Of a stretch of 64,000 bases of DNA, positions 42,656 through 49,537 are shown in pieces. Numbering within the stretch: the first letter of the stretch is position 1; each line of letters opens with the position of its first letter. Origin of the DNA: Nannocystis punicea (lineage in GTDB: Bacteria > Myxococcota_A > Polyangia > Nannocystales > Nannocystaceae); the NCBI RefSeq assembly GCF_026965555.1, contig NZ_CP114040.1:4712001-4776000 (forward strand), read 5' to 3'. The position numbers and the translations under genes are program-made. Below the pieces are notes generated by a model that made no database searches, was not told where the DNA came from, and saw only the letters and a program-made list of their open reading frames with translations.

Positions 42656-45020
42656 GCCGAGCGCGTGGCGGGCGGGGCTCGGCGCGGCGCTGGTCGCCGG
42701 GCTGGTGGCGTTCTGCGTCCTGCGCCTGCAGGTGGTCACCGACATCACCGCGTTCATGGCCGACGTCGCCGACCCCAAGCTGGCGGCCCTGTCGCGCGGC
42801 ATGGCCAGCTCGGAGCTGACGCGCACTCTGGTGCTGTCGGTCTCGGACGAGCGCGGCGAGCCCGACGTCGCCATCGCCGGGGCGCAGGCGCTGGCCGACC
42901 GCTTGCAGAGCCGACCCGAGGTGGCGTGGCTGCGCACCGGGCCGGGCGAGCTGCACGCGGAGGCGATCCACAACCTCTACTACCCGCGGCGGTTCTTCCT
43001 CCTGGCCGACGAGCCAGCTGCGCTTCAGGACAGGTTGTCCGACGACGGCCTGCGCGCGGCGGCCCGCGAGCTGCGGCGCCAGCTCGGCCTGCCGACGTCG
43101 GGGGTGATCAAGCAGATCGCGCCGGCCGACCCGCTGCTGGCCTATCCGGCCCAGCTGCGCCGGCTCGAGGCGGCCCAGGGCGGCGGGGTGGGCCTGCGCG
43201 ACGGCCACTTCGTCGCCGAGGACCAGCACGCGCTGGTGATGCTGGCGACCCGCAGCTCGCCGTTCGACGCGACGGACCAGGCGCCGCTGCAGGCGGCGAT
43301 CGAGGCGGCGTTCGCCGAGGTCGACGCGCAGTCGGGCGGACGCCTGGTGCTCGAGCAGTCGGGCGTGGCCCGCTTCGCCCTCGCGGCCGAGACCAGCATG
43401 CGCGCCGACATCGGCCGGATCTCCACCGTCTCGCTGGTCGGCATCGTCGCGCTGTTCCTCGTCATGTTCCGCTCGCCGCGGCTGGTCCTGCTGTCGCTGG
43501 CGCCGCTGGTCGCCGGCGTGGCGGCGGCGCTGGCGGCCTGCCTGGCGCTGTTCGGCGCGGTGCACGGGCTGACTCTGGCGTTCGGGGCGACGCTGATCGG
43601 CGTGTGCATCGACTACTCGGTGCACCTGTTCAACCACCACATGCTCGACCCGGCGAGCGGCGGGCCGCGCCACAGCGCGCGGCGGATCTGGCCGGGCCTG
43701 CTGCTCGGGGCGCTGACGACCGTGGCGGGCTTCGCCGGGCTGGCGTGGACCAGCTTCCCCGGGCTGCGCGAGGTGGCGCTGTTCGCCTCGATCGGGGTGC
43801 TGGTGGCGGCCCTGGCGACGCGCTACTGGCTGCCTGACCTTTTGCCCATGGCCCCAAAGCCAGGTTGGGTGCAGCGCCGGGCGGCCGCCGGGCTGGCGCG
43901 CGTGGTGGCGGCGATGCGGCGGCGGCGGTCGGCGGTGGCGGTGCTGCCGGCGGCGGCGCTCGGCCTGTGCGTGGTCGGGCTGCCGCGGATCGAGTTCTCC
44001 GACGACGTGCGCCTGTTGACCGCGCTCGATCCGGCGATGCTGGCCGAGGACGAGCGGGTGCGGTCGCGGGTGTCGCGGATGGACGGCGGCCGCTTCGTGG
44101 TCGCGTTCGGGGCCGACGAGGAGGAGGCGCTGGCCGGCAACGACGCGGTCGCGGTCCGCCTGCGCGCGGCCCAGGCGGCGGGGGAGATCGAGGCGTTCCG
44201 CAGCCTGCACGCGCTGGTGTGGTCGGCGGCGCTGCAGAAGGACAACGCGGCGGCGCTGGCCGACCCGAGCCTGCCGGCCCGGCTCGACGCGGCGTTCGTG
44301 GCCGAGGGCTTCCGCGCCGGCTCGTTCGCCAAGTTCTTTTCGGACATGTCCCACGGGCCAGACGTGATGCGACCGGCCGACCTGGCCGCGACGCCGCTGG
44401 CCGAGGCGGCGCGGACGTTCCGGGCGGAGATCGAGGGCGGCGAGGTGGCCCTGGTGACGCTGCTGCGCGGGGTCGACGACGTCGCGGCGCTGCAGGCCCG
44501 CCTGCAGGGCCTGGCGCAGGTGCGTTACTTCGACCAGCAGGGCATGATGCAGGCGGCGTTCGGCCGCTACCGCGCGCGCACGCTCGAGCTGGTGGTGTTC
44601 GGGCTGTTCGCGGTGCTGGCGATGGTGTGGCTGCGATATCGCCGGCTGGGGCTGGCGCTGGCGGCGTTCACCCCGGCGGTGCTGGCGGCCGCGACGGCGC
44701 TGTCGCTGGTGGCGCTGTCGGGGGTGACGATCGGGATCCTCCACGTCGTCGCGCTGCTGCTGGTGCTCAGCATGGGCGTCGACTACGGGGTGTTCCTGGC
44801 CGAGAGCCGACGCGACCCGGGCGGCTTCGACGCGACGGTGCTCAGCGTGCTGCTGGCCTGCCTGTCGACGGTGCTGGCGTTCGGCCTGCTGGCGATGTCG
44901 CAGAGCCCGGCGCTGCAGGCGATCGGGGTCACGGTCGGGCTCGGGGTGCTGCTCAGCCTGGTGCTGGCGCCGGCCGCCCTGGTGCTGGCGGGGGCGGGCG
45001 AGGGGAAGGACCGCGAATGA
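42633..45020 (+). CDS. MMPL/RND-type exporter
   Basis: 795 residues from the ATG at 42633. It has one N-terminal helix (LGAALVAGLVAFCVLRL), a periplasmic domain, then a block of helices (about 260-410). A second soluble domain and a second helix block (about 650-790) follow. This is the twofold MMPL plan. Conserved polar residues in the membrane (GVCIDYSVHLFNHH; GVDYGVFLAESRRD) are the proton-relay Asp positions. In aryl-polyene loci it moves the product out of the inner membrane, probably handing over to the LolA-like protein. Three palindromic elements lie in frame near 43017, 43842 and 44340. The stop overlaps the next start (ATGA). Confidence 0.9.
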   Translation: MEPARSDRPSAWRAGLGAALVAGLVAFCVLRLQVVTDITAFMADVADPKLAALSRGMASSELTRTLVLSVSDERGEPDVAIAGAQALADRLQSRPEVAWLRTGPGELHAEAIHNLYYPRRFFLLADEPAALQDRLSDDGLRAAARELRRQLGLPTSGVIKQIAPADPLLAYPAQLRRLEAAQGGGVGLRDGHFVAEDQHALVMLATRSSPFDATDQAPLQAAIEAAFAEVDAQSGGRLVLEQSGVARFALAAETSMRADIGRISTVSLVGIVALFLVMFRSPRLVLLSLAPLVAGVAAALAACLALFGAVHGLTLAFGATLIGVCIDYSVHLFNHHMLDPASGGPRHSARRIWPGLLLGALTTVAGFAGLAWTSFPGLREVALFASIGVLVAALATRYWLPDLLPMAPKPGWVQRRAAAGLARVVAAMRRRRSAVAVLPAAALGLCVVGLPRIEFSDDVRLLTALDPAMLAEDERVRSRVSRMDGGRFVVAFGADEEEALAGNDAVAVRLRAAQAAGEIEAFRSLHALVWSAALQKDNAAALADPSLPARLDAAFVAEGFRAGSFAKFFSDMSHGPDVMRPADLAATPLAEAARTFRAEIEGGEVALVTLLRGVDDVAALQARLQGLAQVRYFDQQGMMQAAFGRYRARTLELVVFGLFAVLAMVWLRYRRLGLALAAFTPAVLAAATALSLVALSGVTIGILHVVALLLVLSMGVDYGVFLAESRRDPGGFDATVLSVLLACLSTVLAFGLLAMSQSPALQAIGVTVGLGVLLSLVLAPAALVLAGAGEGKDRE

Positions 45021-45658
45021 ATCTCAGGACATGGGCGATCGGGCATGTCGCCTCGGTCATGCTCCTGGGAGCATGTTCGAAGGGACATGAGGCCGAGACG
45101 GCGCCGCCGCAGCTGTCGGAGGCCGACTACCCGGGGGCGCTGGCGACGAGCCTGGCCGGGCCCGACTTCATGGCCCGCCAGCGGCTGCGCGGGACGGCGC
45201 GGGGCCGCGAGATCGGCGGCGAGGTGGTGCTGCAGAAGCAGGGCGACGCGCTGACCCTGGTCGGCCTGACGCCGTTCGCGACCAAGGCGTTCGTGGCCGC
45301 GCAGAAGGGCGCCGAGGTGAAGGTCGAGGTGTTCGCGCCGGAGGGCAAGCTGCCGTTCCCGCCGCGCTTCATGCTGCTCGACGTCCACCGGGTGCAGTTC
45401 CTCGGCCTGCCGGGGGCGCCGCTGGCCGACGGGACGCACCGCGGCGAGGTCGGCGAGGAGGCCGTGACCGAGGTGTGGCAGGGCGGGGCGCTGCTCGAGC
45501 GCCGCTTCGAGCGCAAGGACGGCAAGCCCGCCGGGACGATCGTGATCACCTACGAGGGCGGGATGAAGGACGGGGCGCTGCCGCCCAGGGTGAAGCTCGT
45601 CAACGGGTGGTTCGGCTACGAGATCGCGGTCGAGACGGTGCAGTGGCAGCCGCTGTGA
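45017..45658 (+). CDS. DUF3261-like outer-membrane lipoprotein
   Basis: 213 residues from the ATG at 45017, which overlaps the exporter stop. The signal ends MLLGAC, giving lipid anchor Cys20. The mature part is beta-rich (GGEVVLQKQGDALTLVGLTPF, GTIVITYEGGM) and resembles the DUF3261 lipoproteins found at the end of aryl-polyene operons. Those are thought to work with the LolA-like carrier at the outer membrane. Codons about 5-24, including the hydrophobic core and lipobox, are encoded by a palindromic chain at 45031-45088. It is coupled to the following hydrolase by GTGA. Confidence 0.75.
   Translation: MNLRTWAIGHVASVMLLGACSKGHEAETAPPQLSEADYPGALATSLAGPDFMARQRLRGTARGREIGGEVVLQKQGDALTLVGLTPFATKAFVAAQKGAEVKVEVFAPEGKLPFPPRFMLLDVHRVQFLGLPGAPLADGTHRGEVGEEAVTEVWQGGALLERRFERKDGKPAGTIVITYEGGMKDGALPPRVKLVNGWFGYEIAVETVQWQPL
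45031..45088. repeat. Palindromic chain encoding a lipoprotein signal
   Basis: Four units: ATGGGC-GATC-GGGCAT, ATGTCG-CCTC-GGTCAT, ATGCTC-CTGG-GAGCAT, ATGTTC-GAAG-GGACAT. The third has arms GCTC/GAGC, changed on both sides yet fully paired. Confidence 0.85.
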
Positions 45659-46818
45659 TCTCGCGCCGCAGCGTGCTCGGCCTGGTCACGCTCGCGGCGT
45701 GTCGGGCCGATCCGCGCGACCCGGAGTGCCGGCGCGCGAGCGGTTACGTGGGCGCGCCGCGACGCGACGCGCTGCCCCTCGACGGGCGGCAGGCGGGGGC
45801 GATCGGCGGCGTGCTGGCGCCCGACTTTGTGGCGCGGCTCGAGACGCGGCTCGACGAGGTGCTGGCGAGGTCGCAGGCGCCGGCGATCTCGGCGGCCTAC
45901 GCGGTGCCGGGGAGCGGCATGTGGACTGCGACGCGCGGGCTCGCGTGCGTGGAGCCGGCGACGCCGGTGGGCGAGGGGGCGCGGTTCCAGGCGTGCAGCG
46001 TCGGCAAGCTGATCACCGCGGCGCTGATCTGGCGGCTCGTCGAGCGCGGGCAGCTCGGGATCGAGGACCCGATCTCGAAGTGGTTCCCGCGTTACCCGGG
46101 CGCGGCGAACATCACGATCGATCAGCTGCTCTCGCACACGAGCGGGATCTACAGCTTCAACAGCGACCCGAACTTCGAGCGCGAGCTGCGGGCGTACCAC
46201 TCGCCGGAGGCGCTGATCGAGGAGGCGGCCGGTCACGCGAACCTGTTCTGCCCGGGCGCGACGTGGTCCTACTCGAACACCGGCTACGTGATGCTCGGGC
46301 GGATCGTCGAGCGCTGTCACGATCGCTCGCTCGCCGAGGTGATCGCGGCCGAGGTGGCGCAGCCGCTGGAGCTGCACGGGCTGGTGGGGCAAGAACCGGG
46401 CGTGGCGGTCGCGGGGCTGGTGCGCGGCCACCGGGCGCGCGTTCCGGTGCCGGCGGACACGCGCTACGAGGTGCCGCACGGGGCCGGCTCGGTCGCCACC
46501 GGGGCCGACGATCTGGTGCGGGTGCTGCACGCGGTGCTGGCCGCACGACTGGTGGCCGCGACGTCGCTGCAGGCGATGCTGCGCGACATGGCGCCGATGT
46601 TCGAGGATCCGTCGCAGCGCTACGGGCGAGGATTGATGATGGTCGAGGTGCCCGGCGGGCCGGGGCTGATGATCGGGCACAGCGGCGGCGCGCCGGGCTT
46701 CCGGGCGGTCGTCGCCTACCTGCCGGCCGAGCCGGCGTTCGTCGCGGTGATGATCAACGACGAGTTGCCGGCCGAGGCGGGGCTGTGGGCGCTGGTCCAG
46801 GCGGCGCGCGCCGCCTGA
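45655..46818 (+). CDS. Beta-lactamase/class C-type serine hydrolase (lipoprotein)
   Basis: 387 residues from a GTG at 45655 overlapping the previous stop. A signal ends VTLAAC, a likely lipobox. Catalytic motifs of the class C/esterase group are in place: SVGK with Ser115 and Lys118, YSN at 206-208, and HSG at 342-344 in the KTG position. HSG is common in esterases and peptidases of this fold, so ester or peptide hydrolysis is more likely than antibiotic resistance. It is the last gene of the polyene operon by overlap. Its 3' end is imperfectly duplicated just downstream. Confidence 0.9.
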   Translation: MISRRSVLGLVTLAACRADPRDPECRRASGYVGAPRRDALPLDGRQAGAIGGVLAPDFVARLETRLDEVLARSQAPAISAAYAVPGSGMWTATRGLACVEPATPVGEGARFQACSVGKLITAALIWRLVERGQLGIEDPISKWFPRYPGAANITIDQLLSHTSGIYSFNSDPNFERELRAYHSPEALIEEAAGHANLFCPGATWSYSNTGYVMLGRIVERCHDRSLAEVIAAEVAQPLELHGLVGQEPGVAVAGLVRGHRARVPVPADTRYEVPHGAGSVATGADDLVRVLHAVLAARLVAATSLQAMLRDMAPMFEDPSQRYGRGLMMVEVPGGPGLMIGHSGGAPGFRAVVAYLPAEPAFVAVMINDELPAEAGLWALVQAARAA

Positions 46819-46890
46819 GGATCCGCGGTGATGATCGACGACGAACGCTCGGCCGAGCCGGCCGTGCAGGCGGCGCGCGGCGCCTGAGGA
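46744..46890. repeat. Duplicated tail of the serine hydrolase gene
   Basis: GCGGTGATGATC starts at 46744 inside the gene and again at 46825 after the stop, an 81-bp offset. The second copy keeps CAGGCGGCGCGCG and a second in-frame GCCTGAGGATC. The copy is shorter and diverged. It fills the gap to the convergent gene. Confidence 0.85.
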
Positions 46891-47250
46891 TCAGCGGTTC
46901 TCCAGCTTGAAGCCGGTGAGGCAGCGCTCGCCGCCGTTGCCGGCCTTGTAGGTCGGCGTGACCTCGACCTGCTTCTTCTCGCGCAGGGCCTGGAACAGCA
47001 GGTTGATCGAGTTGGCGCTGAGATCGCGGCCGGGGCACAGCGAGCCGCCCCACTTGTAGTCGCGCTTCTGGCCGGTCCGCTCCTTGATCGTGACGGCGCC
47101 GTTGAACATGGCGTGGTTGTCGCTGCTGCTCTCGTAGACGGTGAGGGCTTCGACGTTGCCGGCGCTGCCGGCGGAGTCGGCGAGGGCGACGGCGGGGAGC
47201 ATCACGGACGTCAGCGCGGCGATCAGGGAGAGACGAATACGGTGCGACAT
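46891..47250 (-). CDS. Small secreted hypothetical protein
   Basis: 119 residues from the ATG at 47250, with AGGAGA 8 nt upstream. A Sec signal (MSHRIRLSLIAALTSVMLPAVALA, cleavage before DSAG) precedes an 95-residue mature domain. That domain has two cysteines (LCPGRD, RCLTGF) and alternating charged and hydrophobic residues (KQVEVTPTYKAGNGG). It is likely a periplasmic beta-domain with one disulfide. No family was recognised. It is convergent with the serine hydrolase gene. Confidence 0.75.
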   Translation of the reverse strand: MSHRIRLSLIAALTSVMLPAVALADSAGSAGNVEALTVYESSSDNHAMFNGAVTIKERTGQKRDYKWGGSLCPGRDLSANSINLLFQALREKKQVEVTPTYKAGNGGERCLTGFKLENR

Positions 47251-47565
47251 GAGCGGTTCTCCTGGGGGGATGGGCCCTTGGTGGGCACTCGGACTGCGGG
47301 CTGCAGGGTCCTATTTGCGTCCGCGACCTGCAACCCAAAGTGAGCGCTCGATCCGGGCGCGATCATGCGGGAGACGGCGCGTGAGCGCGCTGCGGGGCGC
47401 GCTGACCCGCGCCGCGCGGGCCCTCGGCGACAGGGCGACCTGGAGACAGAGATGTCTCTCGGGACATGTCGCGTCGGGCCGGCCGGCCCCGAGCGACAGG
47501 AGTGGCCTGGAGCCGGGGATGGCTCTCGGGACATGTCGAATGCGACAGTGTCCCGAAGGACAGGC
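47251..47565. other. Intergenic stretch with palindromic chains
   Basis: No gene. Chains lie at about 47451-47480 (ATGTCT-CTCG-GGACAT and next unit) and about 47519-47565 (ATGGCT-CTCG-GGACAT, ATGTCG-AATG-CGACAG, TGTCC-CGAA-GGACA). The latter end at the stop of the next minus-strand gene. GTCG/CGAC is a matched stem. Confidence 0.7.
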
Positions 47566-48486
47566 TCAGCCGCGCTCGCGCAGGGCGGCGCGGATCTTGT
47601 CGAGGGTGGCGTCGAGGCGCGAGGCGGGGACGCTGACGCGGGTCGGCATGCCGCCGCCGAGGCCGAGCAGGGCGACGAAGTCGAGGCCGCTGTCGAAGCC
47701 GGCGGCGATGTTCAAGGTCTGGCCGTCGATGACGACGGCCACGGTGGCGCGCTCCTGGCCGAGCAGGAGCAGCTCGGTCTTGTCGAACGGGCGCGGGTTC
47801 GGGGGCACGCGCACGAGGGCGACGTCGTCCTCGACGACGTAGGCGCGGGCCAGCGCGGCCGCCTCGGCGGCCATGGCGTCGAAGTCGGCAGCGGCGACGG
47901 CGATCGCCTCCTGCTCGGGGCCGCGCGGGCGGCCGGCGACCAGCCAGCGGACGATCTTGATCAGGAGGACGGTGTCCTCGTAGTGGGCCCGCAGGGCCTT
48001 GTCGACGAGGGTGCCGACCGGGCCGACGGCGCCGATTCGGGTGTCGACCGCGCGGGCGTCGGCGTCAGCGCCAGGGTACGGCTCGACGCCGCCGAGCAGC
48101 CACTTCGCCGCCGAGTAGAGGCCGTCGAGGTCGAAGTGGGCGACGATGGTGTCGATCGGACCTGTCTCTTCGACCATCCTCGGTGTGATGATCTCGGGGC
48201 AGGCGCCGTGCTCGGCCTTGGTGTGGAGCACGAACCGCGGGTCGCCGCGGAACTGGGCGTGGCGCTCGTGATCGTGGTGGTCGACCCACCGGGCCAGGCG
48301 CGCGCCCAGGCCGGTGAGGAACTTGCCGGTGATCTTCTCGAAGCCGCTGCCGATGCCCTCGGCCGCGAAGGCGACGTCGAGCACGACCACGCGCCCGCGC
48401 AGGCTCGCGGGCTTGGGCAGCCGCCGCGGGCTGGCGAACACGAGGTCGATCGCGGCGGCGTGGGCGGGGCCGGACGTGGCGCTCAC
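47566..48486 (-). CDS. DHH-type phosphoesterase-like protein
   Basis: 306 residues from the ATG at 48486. It shows the DHH-superfamily landmarks in order: a beta strand with Asp (VVVLDVAF), WVDHHDHE at residues 68-74 and IVAHFDLDGLYSA near 115. The C-terminal half ends with GQTLNIAAGFDSGLDFVALLGLGGGMP. The glycine-rich end fits a DHHA1-like substrate domain. Relatives hydrolyse phosphodiesters or short oligonucleotides with Mn ions; the exact substrate is open. It overlaps the upstream TPR gene by 4 nt. An element lies in frame near 48160. Confidence 0.75.
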   Translation of the reverse strand: MSATSGPAHAAAIDLVFASPRRLPKPASLRGRVVVLDVAFAAEGIGSGFEKITGKFLTGLGARLARWVDHHDHERHAQFRGDPRFVLHTKAEHGACPEIITPRMVEETGPIDTIVAHFDLDGLYSAAKWLLGGVEPYPGADADARAVDTRIGAVGPVGTLVDKALRAHYEDTVLLIKIVRWLVAGRPRGPEQEAIAVAAADFDAMAAEAAALARAYVVEDDVALVRVPPNPRPFDKTELLLLGQERATVAVVIDGQTLNIAAGFDSGLDFVALLGLGGGMPTRVSVPASRLDATLDKIRAALRERG

Positions 48487-48794
48487 CCTTCCAGCGCGGC
48501 GCGGGCGGATTCGAGCTCGCCGAGCGCGTGCGCGTCACCGGCCGCGCGCGCGGCCTGTTCGCCCTGCGTGAGGATCTGCAGGGCGCCGTCGCGGTCGCCG
48601 GCCTCGACCAGGGCGTTGCCGGCCATCAGGTAGGCGGGCACGTACTCGGGGTTGTTGGCGATCAGGGCGCGGAATTCGATGATCGCGTCGACGAGCTGCC
48701 CGCGGCGCTTCAGCTCCATCGCCAGGCCGTAGCGCGGGAACGCCTCACCTGGCTTTTGGGCCACGAACTGTCGGAGCATCGCCAGGCGATCCAC
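48483..48794 (-). CDS. Small TPR protein
   Basis: 103 residues from a GTG at 48794. Two TPR units are visible: PGEAFPRYGLAMELKRRGQ and VDAIIEFRALIANNPEYVPAYLMAGNALVEAG. A third helical pair (ALQILTQGEQAARAAGD) follows. It is a cytoplasmic protein-interaction module, likely partner of the products of its operon neighbours. It overlaps the DHH gene by 4 nt and follows the next gene after 8 nt. An element encodes AQKPGEA near its start. Confidence 0.8.
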   Translation of the reverse strand: MDRLAMLRQFVAQKPGEAFPRYGLAMELKRRGQLVDAIIEFRALIANNPEYVPAYLMAGNALVEAGDRDGALQILTQGEQAARAAGDAHALGELESARAALEG

Positions 48795-48802
48795 GGCGGA
48801 CC

Positions 48803-49363
48803 TCAGGAGGCGGCCTGCTGCTGGCGCATGCGCGGCTTGTAGGTCTGCTTGTGCTTCTCGATGTAGTCGGCCGCGGCCGCGTCCTCGACGCCCAGCGCCT
48901 TGAGGACCTCGGGGGTCTGGTCGAACACCGGGGTGTCCTGCAGGTGGCCGACCAGCAGCAGGTAGCTGGCGACGTGCGCGGGCGGGTACTTCTTGAGCAG
49001 CTCGGCGACGCCCTCGCGCAGCTTCTCGGGCGTGTTGGTGACGCAGAAATCCTCGTCGGTCTCGCCCATGGTGTGCTTGACGCCGAGGAAGTCGAGGTAG
49101 TCGACCAGCATCTGGCGGTGGTGGCGCATCAGCCACTCGAGCAGGAGCGCGAGCGCGAGGTTGTCGTTGCCCCCGGTCAGCTCGGTGTCGAAGCGGCGGC
49201 GCCAGGCGCGGCGGCGGGCGGCCTGCGTGTACGCGGTCGGCGGGACGTTGACGCTGCAGCCGCCGGCCTTGAGCACCTCGCGGACTTCCTTGCCGGAGAG
49301 CTCGTCGTAGTACGCGTCGATGTGGCCTTGGCCCAGGTGTTGACAGATCTCGATCGGCTTCAC
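48803..49363 (-). CDS. Hypothetical protein heading the DHH operon
   Basis: 186 residues from the ATG at 49363 (MKPIEICQHLGQGHIDAYY). It is helical and charged, with an aromatic-rich middle (LLLEWLMRHHRQMLVDYLDFLG) and a Lys/Gln-rich tail. There is no signal peptide or membrane helix. Two cysteines (EICQHL and GGCSVNV) lie near the N-terminus. No family was recognised. It is first of three same-strand, tightly spaced genes (this, TPR, DHH), which suggests a shared process. Confidence 0.7.
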   Translation of the reverse strand: MKPIEICQHLGQGHIDAYYDELSGKEVREVLKAGGCSVNVPPTAYTQAARRRAWRRRFDTELTGGNDNLALALLLEWLMRHHRQMLVDYLDFLGVKHTMGETDEDFCVTNTPEKLREGVAELLKKYPPAHVASYLLLVGHLQDTPVFDQTPEVLKALGVEDAAAADYIEKHKQTYKPRMRQQQAAS

Positions 49364-49537
49364 AGCGCTTCCTTCGGGTGGGCGGCACCCTAACCGCCCT
49401 GCCGCTTCCGCGCAACCCGGCCGCGCCGCGAACGCCGTCCGGCAGCAGGCCGGCTTTTGCCGGGCGGTCCGGGGCGCTATGGTTGCCGGACCCTCGCCGA
49501 TGCGATTTTTCCCTGGCCCGCGCGCCCCGGTGCGCCC

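Noticed and set aside
45655..46818. Antibiotic-resistance beta-lactamase.
   Set aside because: The motifs fit the class C fold, but HSG in place of KTG, the lipoprotein signal and the polyene-operon context favour an esterase or peptidase.
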